This document shows positions 9,696 through 18,983 of a DNA stretch of 64,000 nt, one piece after another (the stretch's first letter is position 1; each line of letters opens with the position of its first letter). The notes beneath the pieces are model-generated. The model did not search any database. It saw nothing but the letters and a program-made list of their open reading frames with translations, and was not told the DNA's origin. This stretch comes from Geitlerinema sp. PCC 7407. GTDB taxonomy: Bacteria; Cyanobacteriota; Cyanobacteriia; PCC-7407. The position numbers and the translations under genes were made by a program. The stretch lies in NCBI RefSeq assembly GCF_000317045.1, contig NC_019703.1, forward strand, positions 1,476,501-1,540,500, in the 5' to 3' direction.

Positions 9696-10304
9696 ATGTC
9701 GCGTTACAGAGGCCCACGCCTAAGAATTGTTCGTCGTTTGGGTGACCTGCCCGGTCTGACCCGCAAGTCAGCTCGTCGGGCCTATCCGCCTGGACAGCAC
9801 GGTCAAAACCGTAAGAAGAAGTCAGAGTACGCCATCCGTCTAGAGGAAAAGCAGAAGCTTCGCTACAACTACGGCATCACCGAGCGTCAGCTGGTTCGCT
9901 ACGTGCGCAAAGCACGGAGCGTCTCGGGTTCCACCGGTCAGGTGCTGCTGCAGCTGCTGGAAATGCGGTTGGATAACACCATCTTCCGCATGGGCTTGGC
10001 TCCCACCATCCCCGCAGCACGTCAGCTCGTCAACCACGGCCACGTGATGGTCAACGGCAGAGTCGTTAGCATTCCTAGCTACAACTGCCGCCCCGGCGAC
10101 GCGATCGCCATCCGCAATCGGGAAAGCTCCCGCAAATTGGCTGAGCAAAACCTCCAGTCTCCTGGTCTCGCCCACGTTCCCAGCCACCTCGAGTTCGACA
10201 AGAACAAGATGGAAGGCAAGGTGAATAGCGTGATTGAGCGGGAATGGGTTGCGCTTCAGGTCAACGAACTGTTGATCGTTGAATTTTACTCTCGGAAAGT
10301 CTAA
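9696..10304 (+). CDS. rpsD: 30S ribosomal protein S4
   Basis: S4 is a primary 16S rRNA-binding protein that nucleates small-subunit assembly. At 202 residues it has the short form usual in cyanobacteria and plastids ([16 protein letters not shown], then [20 protein letters not shown]). The S4 RNA-binding domain follows ([32 protein letters not shown]). The start is preceded by a good Shine-Dalgarno sequence (gagaggaaactcc). A Rho-independent terminator lies about 60 bp after the stop, so the gene is probably monocistronic. Confidence 0.98.
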   Translation: MSRYRGPRLRIVRRLGDLPGLTRKSARRAYPPGQHGQNRKKKSEYAIRLEEKQKLRYNYGITERQLVRYVRKARSVSGSTGQVLLQLLEMRLDNTIFRMGLAPTIPAARQLVNHGHVMVNGRVVSIPSYNCRPGDAIAIRNRESSRKLAEQNLQSPGLAHVPSHLEFDKNKMEGKVNSVIEREWVALQVNELLIVEFYSRKV

Positions 10305-10366
10305 CGCTCCGAGAAAACCCAATTTTTCGTTTTCTCTCTATTCACCGCGGCATTTATTTCGAATAC

Positions 10367-10404
10367 AACCCCCTGGAACCGTCAGTCTAGGGGGTTTTAT
10401 TTTG
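10367..10404. terminator. Rho-independent terminator between rpsD and moaA
   Basis: An 8-bp stem, AACCCCCT (10367-10374) with AGGGGGTT (10389-10396), followed by TTATTTTG on the plus strand. On the minus strand the A/T flank is weaker. It sits between two convergent genes and could serve both. Confidence 0.8.
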
Positions 10405-10405
10405 C

Positions 10406-11392
10406 CTAGCCGCCGATTTGCGACATGGTGCGGGCATAGCGGCCAGTGGTGCCCGACTCTCGCAGCTTGTAGTTGATCTCGGGCTTGAGGTTCAAGAGGG
10501 TGGCCACGCGATCGCGCAGCTCGTCGAGCGGTGTGCTGGTGCGCAGGGCGGTGCGCAGGTCGAGCTGACCGGTTTCGTTCAGCAGGCAGGGCCGGAGCCA
10601 GCCGTCGGCGGAGAGGCGCATCCGGTTGCAGCGATCGCAGAAGCACTCAGACATCTGGCTAATAAAGCCCAGCGTGCCCTTGGCACCGGGAATCTGGAAA
10701 ATATCGGCGGGGCCGTTGCCCGTGACGCGGCCTTCGGTGAGGCCCCAGCGATCGCGAATTTGCTGGCGCAGCTCCTCCGAGGCGATCCAGCCCCGATCCG
10801 AAAAGAGGGCGTCGTTGCCGATGGGCATAAATTCAATAAAGCGAACATGCCAAGCGCGATCGCGGGTGAGCGCCGCCAAGTCCAGCACTTCGTGATCGTT
10901 CACCCCCGGAATCACCACAACATTGAGCTTCAGGGGGTCAAAGCCGACTTGATGGGCTGCCTGGATGCCCTGCCAGACCGCTTGCCAGCGCGATCGCCCG
11001 CGATGACCAATAATCTGGTCAAAAACTGCCGCATCCAGGGAATCTAGGCTGATATTGATCCGCCGTAGGCCCGCTGCGTAGAGATCTTCGGCAACTGCTG
11101 CCAGATGAAACCCGTTGGTGGTCATCGCCAAATCCTCGGTGCCCGGTAGCTGGGCGATCGCCCGCACCAGATCCACCAGGCCCGGCCGCAGCAGCGGCTC
11201 GCCCCCCGTCAACCGAAAGCGCGAAAACCCCAGAGGAATAAAAACCTCTTGCAGCAGCGTCAAAATTTCTTCGTTGGTCAGCCAGTGCTCCTGCAAGGCA
11301 TAGCTGATCTCGGCCTCTTCGGGCATGCAGTAAAGACAGCGGAAGTTACAGCGATCGATCAGGCTGATGCGGAGGTAGTTGATTGGGTTCAT
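10406..11392 (-). CDS. moaA: GTP 3',8-cyclase MoaA (molybdenum cofactor biosynthesis)
   Basis: A radical-SAM enzyme catalysing the first step of molybdopterin synthesis, GTP to 3',8-cyclo-7,8-dihydro-GTP. The 328-residue protein has the N-terminal cluster motif CNFRCLYC, the substrate-side [14 protein letters not shown], and the second Fe-S cluster near the C-terminus ([10 protein letters not shown] plus a later Cys in RPCLL). It ends in GG, the conserved C-terminal tail of MoaA. Start ATG at 11392. No other moa genes are adjacent. Confidence 0.96.
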   Translation of the reverse strand: MNPINYLRISLIDRCNFRCLYCMPEEAEISYALQEHWLTNEEILTLLQEVFIPLGFSRFRLTGGEPLLRPGLVDLVRAIAQLPGTEDLAMTTNGFHLAAVAEDLYAAGLRRINISLDSLDAAVFDQIIGHRGRSRWQAVWQGIQAAHQVGFDPLKLNVVVIPGVNDHEVLDLAALTRDRAWHVRFIEFMPIGNDALFSDRGWIASEELRQQIRDRWGLTEGRVTGNGPADIFQIPGAKGTLGFISQMSECFCDRCNRMRLSADGWLRPCLLNETGQLDLRTALRTSTPLDELRDRVATLLNLKPEINYKLRESGTTGRYARTMSQIGG

Positions 11393-11486
11393 ACTCTTTA
11401 TTTTGGATCATCGCCTCCTGCTTCTGGCAGAGCGGATGATCACGGGGAGGGGCGGGCGATCGCCCTCAGTTTCCCACGCCAGCATC

Positions 11487-11987
11487 TCAAGCAGACGTTG
11501 ATTTGCAGGGCCGCCGCGACCACGGCTCGAGGGATCCCACCGTGTAGTCTGCCTTGGATGGACGAAATTTCGTGTGGGGATGATCCTGTAAAAAAGACTC
11601 GAACCCCTGATCGACGCTGTGCTCCCACGGGCCGAAGGTCTGCCGCCGCTGCTCGGTCCAGGCGCCGTCGAGCTGCTGCTGGAGGGTGGAGCCTGCCGAC
11701 TCAAAGGACAGCGACTTTTTCAAAACCAGCGATCGCGCAATGCCCGCTTGCAGCGCCTCAAAGCCCTCCTGGGTGACAGCCGAGACCCAAAGTAGGTCTA
11801 CAATCACCGCATGGGCTGCGCAGTGGAGCGCCTGTTCGATCTGCTGCCGCGCATCGCTGGCCGTCGTAGCGTCGAGCACGCCCTGAAACTGCAGCACAAT
11901 CCCCGAGGGTTGAGAGGATTGTTGCTCAGAGCTAGCCCAATGGCTTGGGGCAAAAACAGGAGGCCTAGAGTCAGCAGCGGATTCCAT
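11487..11987 (-). CDS. STAS-domain protein (anti-sigma antagonist-like)
   Basis: A 166-residue protein with a STAS-like core, IVLQFQGVLDATTASDARQQIEQAL then HAVIVDLLWVSAVTQEGFEAL, followed by a variable C-terminal tail. In canonical antagonists the loop after the second strand has a phosphorylatable Ser/Thr (usually D-S/T-S); here it reads SAVTQEG, so phospho-regulation is uncertain. The ATG at 11987 has a GGAG ribosome site a few bases upstream and is preferred over the longer start at 12029. No anti-sigma factor is adjacent; its partner is unknown. Confidence 0.7.
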   Translation of the reverse strand: MESAADSRPPVFAPSHWASSEQQSSQPSGIVLQFQGVLDATTASDARQQIEQALHCAAHAVIVDLLWVSAVTQEGFEALQAGIARSLVLKKSLSFESAGSTLQQQLDGAWTEQRRQTFGPWEHSVDQGFESFLQDHPHTKFRPSKADYTVGSLEPWSRRPCKSTSA

Positions 11988-12240
11988 AGGGTTCTCCGAA
12001 CGCGCACGTGACGATTTCCAGGAAGCCAATCCCCGCGAGTCAACCCTAGATCTACGGAATATTGGCGATGAAAAAGCAATAGACTGTGCTTTATCCAGTT
12101 CCTACACGCAAAAGCTTAAAGTTTACCGAATTCTATCTTTGAGTAATGTTACGGACTTTGTCGTCTGTTTCAGGGTGGATTGACTTTTCGTCCCTGTTGC
12201 CCTGGGAATGTGTCCCCTTCGCCCGGAGAGTTGCCCACCG

Positions 12241-13359
12241 ATGACTGCATTGCCTCGGGCGGGATATACGCTGCCGGTGTTTGCCTGCGCGGCGGCGATC
12301 GCCGCTCTCCAGCGCCTGCTGGGACAGTCAGCTGCCACCTCCGTCACCCTTGATCTGCTAGAGCCACCTCAGCCAGCGACGATCGCCCTAGAACAGGTCG
12401 CTCTGCTGTCGGCGGACAGCGCCTTGGCGATCGCCCGCAGCGATCCCGGCGACAACCTGGACCTGACCCGCGACACGCCGGTGTGGGCCTGGGTGCGCTG
12501 GGGGGCATCCGATCAGCCCGAGGCGATCGCCCTCGCGGGCGGCGAAGGAATCGGCCGCCAAGACCAGGGGCAGGGGCCTGCCGCCATCTATCAGTATGCC
12601 CAGCGCCTGCTGCGCCACAACCTCGCGGCCTATCTACCGGGCGATCGCAAGCTCCAGGTGACGATCATTCTGCCGGAGGGCCAGGCTCTGGCCACCCGCA
12701 CCTCCAATGCCGCTTTCGGCGTTGTTGAGGGCCTCTCGCTCCTGGGCACCACCGGGATTTCCCAGCCCCTGAGTGCCCCCGGTCAGCTCGACGCCTACCG
12801 AGCCGAGCTCACCCAAAAAGCGCAGGGCTCAGACACGCTGGTCTTTTGCGTGGGCGAAAATGGCCTGGACCTGGCGCGACAGCTCGGGGTGCCGGAGGCC
12901 CGTCTCGTCAAAACCGCTAACTGGATCGGGCCGCTGCTGGTGGAGGCCGGTTTGCTGGGCGTGACGTCCCTGCTGCTGTTTGGCTACCACGGCAAGCTGA
13001 TCAAGCTGGCGGGCGGCATTTTCCACACCCATCACCACGTCGCCGATGGTCGCCAAGAGATCCTGACGGCGATCGCCGGAGCGCAGGGGCTGCCCACCGA
13101 AGTCTTGGCAACGCTGCTGGACAGCCCGACCCTGGAGTCCGCCTTGCAGAGCCTGCGCCAGCTCGACGCTCAGCGCCAGACTGCCTGGACCGCTCAGATC
13201 TACGGGGCGATCGCCCAGCAGATTGACGCCCGCGCCCAGCGCTATATCCAGCACCACAGCGATCGCGCTGTTGCTGTCGGCTCGCTACTATTCGATCGCC
13301 AGCGCCAAATCATCGTAACCAGTGATTTTGGGGAGAAATGCCTCGCTAAATTGTGTTAA
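12241..13359 (+). CDS. cbiD: Cobalt-precorrin-5B C1-methyltransferase CbiD
   Basis: CbiD methylates C1 of the corrin ring in the anaerobic cobalamin pathway. The 372-residue protein starts at ATG 12241 (MTALPRAGYTLPVFACAAA, typical of cyanobacterial CbiD). It has ITLPEGQ-like VTIILPEGQALATRTSNAAFGVVEGLSLLGTTGI split across the conserved core, the GTTGISQPLS motif, and GYHGKLIKLAGGIFHTHHHVADGR near the C-terminus. It precedes guaA by 150 bp; this neighbourhood is common in cyanobacteria. A terminator-like hairpin lies between the two genes. Confidence 0.94.
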   Translation: MTALPRAGYTLPVFACAAAIAALQRLLGQSAATSVTLDLLEPPQPATIALEQVALLSADSALAIARSDPGDNLDLTRDTPVWAWVRWGASDQPEAIALAGGEGIGRQDQGQGPAAIYQYAQRLLRHNLAAYLPGDRKLQVTIILPEGQALATRTSNAAFGVVEGLSLLGTTGISQPLSAPGQLDAYRAELTQKAQGSDTLVFCVGENGLDLARQLGVPEARLVKTANWIGPLLVEAGLLGVTSLLLFGYHGKLIKLAGGIFHTHHHVADGRQEILTAIAGAQGLPTEVLATLLDSPTLESALQSLRQLDAQRQTAWTAQIYGAIAQQIDARAQRYIQHHSDRAVAVGSLLFDRQRQIIVTSDFGEKCLAKLC

Positions 13360-13421
13360 GCTAGCTGGAATCAGCGCTAGATTTATCCGCTCAAAAAGCA
13401 TTTCTAAAAAGCTTTATTAAG

Positions 13422-13450
13422 AACTGGCTACGAAGCCAGTTTTGCTATTT
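13422..13450 (+). terminator. Probable terminator between cbiD and guaA
   Basis: A perfect 8-bp stem AACTGGCT/AGCCAGTT (13422-13429 and 13434-13441) with loop ACGA, followed by a T-rich run (TTTGCTATTTCTCTC). It suggests that guaA has its own promoter in the roughly 70 bp before its GTG start. Confidence 0.65.
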
Positions 13451-13509
13451 CTCTCTCATTTTTTAAACGTTCTCGTTCTGTTTCCCTGAATTAGTGCCAG
13501 GAATTCTCC

Positions 13510-15117
13510 GTGACTCTACAGACTGAACAACCGCCTCAAACCGCGTCTCTAGAGCCGATCAATCGCCAGATGATTGTCATCCTGGATTTCGGCTCCCAGT
13601 ACTCCGAGCTGATTGCTCGTCGCATTCGCGAGACCCAGGTGTACTCTGAGGTCTTGTCCTATCGCACTACCGCGGAGCAGCTCAAACAGCTCAACCCCAA
13701 AGGCATCATCTTCTCAGGTGGTCCCAGCTCGGTGTACGACGCCCACGCGCCGCACTGCGACCCCGCTATCTGGGACTTGGGCTTGCCGGTGCTGGGCGTG
13801 TGCTACGGCATGCAGCTGATGGTGCAGCAGCTCGGCGGTGGCGTCGAGCGGGCTGAGCGCGGCGAGTACGGCAAAGCATCGCTGTTTATCGACGATCCCA
13901 CAGACCTGCTGACCAACGTCGAAGATGGCACCACGATGTGGATGAGCCACGGAGACTCGGTCAAGCAAATGCCCGAGGGCTTCGAGCTCTTGGCCCACAC
14001 GAACAATACCCCCTGCGCGGCGATCGCCCACCACGATCGCAAGCTCTATGGCGTCCAGTTCCACCCGGAAGTGGTGCACTCCCAGGGCGGCTTGGCCCTG
14101 ATTCGCAACTTTGTCTACCACATTTGCGATTGCGAGCCCACCTGGACAACGGAAGCATTTGTCGAAGAAGCGATTCGCGAAGTGCGGGCCAAAGTCGGCG
14201 ACAAGCGCGTTTTGCTGGCCCTTTCGGGGGGTGTGGACTCCTCGACCCTTGCCTTCTTGCTCCACAAGGCGATCGGCGATAACCTCACCTGCATGTTCAT
14301 CGACCAGGGCTTCATGCGCAAAGGGGAGCCCGAGCGCCTGCTGAAGCTGTTCCAGGAACAGTTCCACATCCACGTTGAGTACGTGAACGCTCGGGAGCGC
14401 TTTTTGGCCAGGTTGGAAGGGATCACCGATCCCGAAGAAAAGCGCAAGCGGATCGGCCACGAGTTCATCCAGGTCTTTGAAGAAGAGTCTCGGCGCCTGG
14501 GTCCCTTTGACTATCTGGCCCAGGGCACGCTGTATCCGGACGTGATCGAGTCGGCAGATACCAATGTCGATCCGAAGACGGGCGAGCGGGTCGCTGTGAA
14601 GATCAAGAGCCATCACAACGTGGGCGGCCTGCCGAAGGATCTGCGCTTCAAGCTGGTGGAGCCCCTGCGCAAACTCTTCAAGGACGAGGTGCGTAAGGTC
14701 GGCCGGGCGATCGGCTTGCCGGAAGAAATCGTGCGTCGCCATCCCTTCCCGGGACCGGGTCTAGCGATTCGGATCTTGGGCGAGGTGACGGCGGAGAAGC
14801 TGGATATCCTGCGAGATGCGGACCTGATCGTGCGCCAAGAAATCAATCAGCGCGGCATCTACCACGATTTCTGGCAGGCCTTTGCGGTGCTGCTGCCGAT
14901 TCGCAGCGTCGGCGTGATGGGCGATCGCCGCACCTATGCCTATCCGATTGTGCTGCGCCTGGTCAGCAGCGAGGACGGCATGACGGCGGACTGGTCTCGC
15001 GCTCCCTACGATCTGCTGGAGACGATTTCCAACCGCATCGTCAACGAGGTTGAGGGGGTTAACCGGGTGGTCTATGACATCACCTCGAAGCCGCCTGGAA
15101 CCATCGAGTGGGAATAA
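13510..15117 (+). CDS. guaA: GMP synthase (glutamine-hydrolysing)
   Basis: Converts XMP to GMP using glutamine and ATP. The 535-residue protein has a class-I glutamine amidotransferase domain ([18 protein letters not shown], nucleophile Cys in GVCYGMQ, and FHPEV with the catalytic His). An ATP-pyrophosphatase domain follows (PP-loop ALSGGVDSS), then the dimerisation domain ending in PPGTIEWE, the conserved terminus. The GTG at 13510 adds a short extension before the amidotransferase core. A strong terminator follows at 15172. Confidence 0.98.
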   Translation: MTLQTEQPPQTASLEPINRQMIVILDFGSQYSELIARRIRETQVYSEVLSYRTTAEQLKQLNPKGIIFSGGPSSVYDAHAPHCDPAIWDLGLPVLGVCYGMQLMVQQLGGGVERAERGEYGKASLFIDDPTDLLTNVEDGTTMWMSHGDSVKQMPEGFELLAHTNNTPCAAIAHHDRKLYGVQFHPEVVHSQGGLALIRNFVYHICDCEPTWTTEAFVEEAIREVRAKVGDKRVLLALSGGVDSSTLAFLLHKAIGDNLTCMFIDQGFMRKGEPERLLKLFQEQFHIHVEYVNARERFLARLEGITDPEEKRKRIGHEFIQVFEEESRRLGPFDYLAQGTLYPDVIESADTNVDPKTGERVAVKIKSHHNVGGLPKDLRFKLVEPLRKLFKDEVRKVGRAIGLPEEIVRRHPFPGPGLAIRILGEVTAEKLDILRDADLIVRQEINQRGIYHDFWQAFAVLLPIRSVGVMGDRRTYAYPIVLRLVSSEDGMTADWSRAPYDLLETISNRIVNEVEGVNRVVYDITSKPPGTIEWE

Positions 15118-15171
15118 CCCTTTGAAGGGCTGGTTGCTCAGGCGATCGCTCCTTTAAATCAGATTGAAACG

Positions 15172-15217
15172 AGTAGCGGAGCGATCGCCTCAAGCGTGAT
15201 CTCCGCTACTTTTTGTT
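15172..15217 (+). terminator. Rho-independent terminator after guaA
   Basis: A perfect 10-bp stem AGTAGCGGAG (15172-15181) with CTCCGCTACT (15201-15210), then TTTTGTT. The 19-nt loop contains a HIP1 octamer overlap. It ends the guaA transcript immediately before the DnaA-box cluster. Confidence 0.85.
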
Positions 15218-15226
15218 GGGGGCCTC

Positions 15227-15331
15227 TGTGGAAAATGCGGGATTTTCTGTGGAAAACAAAGCTTTTCTGTGGAAAAACATCGATTTTATTAATAAAAAGT
15301 TAATAATTATTTAATGTTTTTGATGAATAGG
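15227..15331. other. Three phased DnaA-box-like repeats beside an AT-rich tract (oriC-like)
   Basis: TGTGGAAAA occurs at 15227-15235, 15248-15256 and 15268-15276, all in the same orientation and spaced 21 and 20 bp. Its complement TTTTCCACA is the DnaA-box form described for cyanobacterial origins. A tract of about 50 bp made almost only of A and T (15281-15331, with TTATTAATAAAAAG and TTAATAATTATTTAATG) follows directly and could act as a DNA-unwinding element. This is the layout of a bacterial replication origin. dnaN or dnaA are not in the window, so a secondary DnaA-binding locus is also possible. The rest of the 15118-15628 spacer holds the guaA terminator and the promoter region of the next gene. 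Confidence 0.55.
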
Positions 15332-15628
15332 TTAACGCACCCAGCCGCCCAATCATCGGCTAAACGCAAGCTTGCGAGCACCAATTTGTCTGCACAAAAA
15401 TTGTCGCTTGTGACCAAGGGTGTAGAGAGTCCCTTGAGCTGGGTTCGTGGGCGATCGCCTCAGCGCGGATGAGCTATGCTGACCTCCCCAAATTTGCCTC
15501 CGTGCGTTTGGGGCTATGGCGATCGGCCCCTTGGGCGTATCTCGGGCAGGAACACCCTAGTCGCAGGCCGCACGGGGTGCAACAATGTTCCAAATGACTT
15601 GTATTGTTTAACCTGATTGCGAAGAATC

Positions 15629-16384
15629 ATGACCATGCATCCCACACTTCAGCCAGCCTTCGCCCAAAGTCGGGTCCTGAAGGTTATCAGCGGTCTGATG
15701 AACTTCGACGCCGATCGCGTTGAAGCTGTCGTTAAAGCAGCAGATCGCGGCGGCGCTACCTTCGTAGACATCGCGGCTGATCCCCGACTGGTCGAGCGTG
15801 CCCGTGCCGTCACCTCTCTGCCGATCTGCGTGTCGGCGGTGGAGCCCGAAAAGTTTGTCGCAGCCGTCAAAGCCGGTGCGGATCTGATCGAAATTGGTAA
15901 CTTTGACGCGTTCTACGCCCACGGCATTCGCTTCGAAGCTGCGGAAGTCCTCGACCTGACCCGCCGGACCCGCGAAGTCCTGCCGGACATCATGCTATCT
16001 GTGACGGTGCCTCACATTCTGGAGCTCGATCAGCAGGTGGCTCTGGCTGAAGCCCTCGTGACTGCGGGAGCAGACATCATCCAAACCGAGGGCGGCACCA
16101 GCAGCCGTCCGGCTCACCCCGGTACCCTGGGCCTGATCGAGAAGGCTGCGCCTGCTCTGGCCGCCGCGACCGAGATTTCTCGCGCGGTGTCGGTGCCGGT
16201 GCTGTGCGCTTCGGGTATCTCTAGCGTGACGGCTCCCCTGGCGATCGCGGCGGGTGCTGCGGGCGTTGGCGTTGGCTCTGCGATCAACCGCCTCAACAGC
16301 GAAATCGCCATGGTGGCTGCGGTCCAAAGCCTGGTGGAAGCTCTGGGCTCCGTGAGCCGGGCAGAGGCGATCGCTCGCTTCTAG
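15629..16384 (+). CDS. ycf23: DUF561 / Ycf23-like TIM-barrel protein
   Basis: A 251-residue protein of the DUF561 family, orthologous to Ycf23 of red-algal plastids. It is predicted to fold as a TIM barrel: repeated beta-alpha units such as LKVISGLMNFD, ATFVDIAADP, ADLIEIGNFDAFYA, ADIIQTEGG and VPVLCASGIS, ending with a phosphate-binding-like AAGAAGVGVGSAINR. The biochemical function is unknown. ATG 15629 and ATG 15635 are both possible starts; an in-frame TTG at 15617 is less likely. A strong hairpin terminator follows at 16420. Confidence 0.9.
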   Translation: MTMHPTLQPAFAQSRVLKVISGLMNFDADRVEAVVKAADRGGATFVDIAADPRLVERARAVTSLPICVSAVEPEKFVAAVKAGADLIEIGNFDAFYAHGIRFEAAEVLDLTRRTREVLPDIMLSVTVPHILELDQQVALAEALVTAGADIIQTEGGTSSRPAHPGTLGLIEKAAPALAAATEISRAVSVPVLCASGISSVTAPLAIAAGAAGVGVGSAINRLNSEIAMVAAVQSLVEALGSVSRAEAIARF

Positions 16385-16419
16385 AGCCCTCTAGACTGCT
16401 AGCTAAAGCCTAAAAGGCT

Positions 16420-16446
16420 AAAAGGCGCGGACCTCCGCGCCTTTTG
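16420..16446. terminator. Rho-independent terminator after the ycf23-like gene
   Basis: A perfect stem AAAAGGCGCGGA (16420-16431) with TCCGCGCCTTTT (16434-16445), loop CC. It is flanked by A and T runs, so it can terminate in both directions, also serving the convergent TonB receptor gene. Confidence 0.88.
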
Positions 16447-16506
16447 GCTTGAAAGAGGCAAAACCTCTACCAACCCGCCGAAATGCTCCGGACGATCAGA
16501 GGATCC

Positions 16507-18600
16507 CTAGTAGGACTGTAAGCCAACTCGCACAGTCAGACCGGGCTGATAAATACGATTGGCTCTTTCGTAAGTTTGGTCAGTCAGATTTTCAAGAAAA
16601 GCAGTGAACCCTAGATTGCGAGTGATAGGTACCCGCAAGCCAAGGTCAAGCCGTAACCAATCAGGCGAAAAATCCTCACTTGAATCGCCGGGAGTATTAA
16701 ATAATGCCCGTCGAGCCCCGCTGAAATAGTTGGCATACAAGTTGACTTGCCAACCTGCGGACTCATAACCAATGCCTAGTTGACCAACGGAATAAGGGAT
16801 GAGGCCTAACTGGAGCCCTCGCTCTGGACCCGTCTGGATTTCAGCATCGGTGTAGGTGTAGTTGACAAAGCTGGACCACTGAGGAGTGATTTGCCACCGG
16901 AGCGCAGCTTCTAGGCCGTTCGTGTTGACTAAGCCGATATTTTCCCAGCGGCCTGCCTGAATTCCCAGGCGATTATCTAGGCGACTGCCAAAGTAAGTCA
17001 TCTGCGCATTGAGGTTGCTAGCGAGTTGCAAATCCACTCCGGCAGTCCAGGAAGAACCCGTTTCAGGATCCAAGTTAGGGTTGGGCAGCCAGTTGTGGAC
17101 CGTGTCAAATACATATAGCTGGTCTAGTCCTGGGTTGCGCTGCACCGATACCCAGCTGCCCCGCATGGCCACAGTGGGCGAAACCTCCCAGCGCCCGCCC
17201 ACGCTGGGATTTAGATAACTGCCAAATTCACTATTAAAGTTTTGGCGGAGGCCAAGCTCTACTTGTAGGTCTTGATTGAGCTTCCAGGTGTTGAGGGCGA
17301 ATAGGGCCGTATGGAGGCGATCGCGGTCTTCGGTGCCGTTCAAAGCAACGAGCTGAGGCACGTTACTCTCCACTTCCCCCGTCAACAAAGAATTTTGCAG
17401 ATCCAGTCCCCAGCGGAGGTTATGGTTGGCGCCAGTTTGCCAGTCATGATCTACTCTGGCGTTGAAGGTCCGAGAATCGAGGCTGCCGGTGCGATAGCGC
17501 GTTTGTTGGGTCGGTCCGTAGGTGCTGAAGTAGTCTTGGTTAAAGGAGACAGTGGTATTCAAAGTCGAGTCATCCCCTTCTCCCAATTTGGCCTGCCAAG
17601 ATAGCCCAGCGTTTAGGAGATCATGGTCGAGGCGATCGCGCTGTAGCGGAAACCCGAAGTAAAGTAATCCCCGTCGACTGCTGACCTTAGAGACATCCAG
17701 ACTCAGTGAGTTGCGATCGTTGAGGTCAAAGCCTACTTTGCCGTAATAGTTAGTAACTGCAGTATCGCCATTAAATAAACGACCATCAGGCCCCCGGTTG
17801 GCAGCGCCTATGGGGACTCGGTAGTTATTTTCAGCTTCAAAGTTTTGATAATTGAAAATATAGTTTACATCCCCGACCGAGCCACTGAGCTGACCTTGAA
17901 CATTGGAGTGATCGTAGGAGCCAAATTGAACTAAGCCATTGAAGCGAGTCGGGGTATCTTCACCCTGTTTCGTAACAATATTGACAACTCCGCCAAATGC
18001 TTCTGAGCCATAGAGCGTTGCTGAGGTGCCGCTAGATAGCTCAACTTTTTCAATCGCTCCGGTCGGGATGCTGTTAAGGTCAGTGCTGCCGTGGTAGGTA
18101 TTGATGTTGCTACCAATCGGTCTGCCGTTTAAGAGAAAAACAGACTGATTAATGGACGCTCCTCTGTAATAAGTTCCGGTGTGAATGTCTGCTCCAAATC
18201 CGGCGTCATTGACCGCAAAGCCTGGTGAAGTCCGCAGAATTTCGGCCACGCTATCGGCTTCCTGCTGACGGATTTCTTCTGCCTCGATGGTATAAACAGG
18301 CGTAGAAGCTGGTTCTACTTTCTCTTCTTCTTTCTTCTCTTCAACGATGATGCGAATGACGTCGTTCTCGGAAGTTTCTGATTGTGCAAGATCTGCAACT
18401 TGTAGGATGCGTTGCCCATCGGGGAAAGTGAGTTGACTGCTCGATTCAAGCGTTGGTAGCGACGAGCTTTCTGTCTGGATGAAAGGCGAAGAAAGGTCGT
18501 CGAGAGGGGGAGAAGAGGCGATCGCGGGATGGAGACAATTAGCTGAAATCAGGCTCCAAACTGTCAAGTTGAAGCTAGGCTGCGCAATAAGACGTTTCAT
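16507..18600 (-). CDS. TonB-dependent outer-membrane receptor
   Basis: A 697-residue TonB-dependent receptor. The N-terminus has a signal peptide (from MKRLIAQPSF) and a spacer rich in Glu/Lys. The plug domain includes STPVYTIEAEEI, SVAEILRTSPGFAVND, YRGASINQSVFLLNGRPIG and AIEKVELSSGTSATLYGSEAFGGVVNIVT, the classic FepA/BtuB plug pattern. The remainder is a beta-barrel ending in a terminal aromatic-containing strand (TVRVGLQSY). Substrate (siderophore, vitamin B12 or other) cannot be assigned. I looked upstream for a cobalamin riboswitch and saw none. ATG 18600 is chosen over 18627 because it starts the signal peptide. Its GC content looks a little lower than neighbouring genes. Confidence 0.92.
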   Translation of the reverse strand: MKRLIAQPSFNLTVWSLISANCLHPAIASSPPLDDLSSPFIQTESSSLPTLESSSQLTFPDGQRILQVADLAQSETSENDVIRIIVEEKKEEEKVEPASTPVYTIEAEEIRQQEADSVAEILRTSPGFAVNDAGFGADIHTGTYYRGASINQSVFLLNGRPIGSNINTYHGSTDLNSIPTGAIEKVELSSGTSATLYGSEAFGGVVNIVTKQGEDTPTRFNGLVQFGSYDHSNVQGQLSGSVGDVNYIFNYQNFEAENNYRVPIGAANRGPDGRLFNGDTAVTNYYGKVGFDLNDRNSLSLDVSKVSSRRGLLYFGFPLQRDRLDHDLLNAGLSWQAKLGEGDDSTLNTTVSFNQDYFSTYGPTQQTRYRTGSLDSRTFNARVDHDWQTGANHNLRWGLDLQNSLLTGEVESNVPQLVALNGTEDRDRLHTALFALNTWKLNQDLQVELGLRQNFNSEFGSYLNPSVGGRWEVSPTVAMRGSWVSVQRNPGLDQLYVFDTVHNWLPNPNLDPETGSSWTAGVDLQLASNLNAQMTYFGSRLDNRLGIQAGRWENIGLVNTNGLEAALRWQITPQWSSFVNYTYTDAEIQTGPERGLQLGLIPYSVGQLGIGYESAGWQVNLYANYFSGARRALFNTPGDSSEDFSPDWLRLDLGLRVPITRNLGFTAFLENLTDQTYERANRIYQPGLTVRVGLQSY

Positions 18601-18747
18601 GAAAAAGATGGCTAAAACACTGCTCACACCAGCTCACGTCTTGCTAAATCAATGCCAGCTATGGCCTCAAATAGCGGTTCAGTGAAGCTGTTTGCACTTT
18701 TAAGGCAGATGTCAGCCTCTGTCAAAAGACAGACTGTCAAACTTGCA

Positions 18748-18950
18748 TTGACGCTCTTCCCCTAACCCTTCGGGTATAGGCGGAGATTCTTGATTCATCG
18801 ACTCTTTGCTAGACGGTTGCCCGTCCCCGTCAGACCGTCTCCACAAGCATTTTGCAGAACCGTGCGCCCCACGGCCCTATTTCTGATGACCTGAGCACTC
18901 ACAACATCACGCGGCTTGGAAGATCCACGGTGTTGGCATGAGTGCCAACG
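18748..18950 (-). mobile_element. Decayed IS200/IS605-family element end
   Basis: Remnant of a TnpB-type transposon lying in the leader of the TonB receptor gene. Read on the minus strand it comprises a palindrome (GTTGGCA/TGCCAAC, 18932-18949), a C-terminal tnpB reading-frame fragment, then a right-end-like segment (ATCAAGAATCTCCG, a hairpin across 18761-18780, and GGGGAAGAGCGTCAA ending near 18748). This resembles the right ends of cyanobacterial IS605 elements, where the tnpB 3' end and its guide (omega) RNA overlap. There is no tnpA, no RuvC core and no intact left end. The outer limits are approximate. Confidence 0.6.
18795..18917 (-). pseudogene. tnpB C-terminal fragment
   Basis: A 40-codon open fragment, minus strand, encoding KPRDVVSAQVIRNRAVGR followed by TVLQNACGDGL and ending at TGA. 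The pattern (N/S)AAxVIRNRxxxVGxTVxxxACG is the usual C-terminal tail of cyanobacterial TnpB transposon nucleases. All catalytic RuvC residues and the zinc finger are missing, so it cannot encode an active protein. It is recognised from the motif, not from a search. Confidence 0.62.
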
Positions 18951-18983
18951 GTCTGTAGGTATCAGCGTCAGTGAAGGAGTTTG

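Noticed and set aside
18601-18983. Cobalamin riboswitch upstream of the TonB-dependent receptor
   Set aside because: The B12-box and other conserved riboswitch segments were not found; the structured sequence there is better explained by the tnpB/IS605 remnant.
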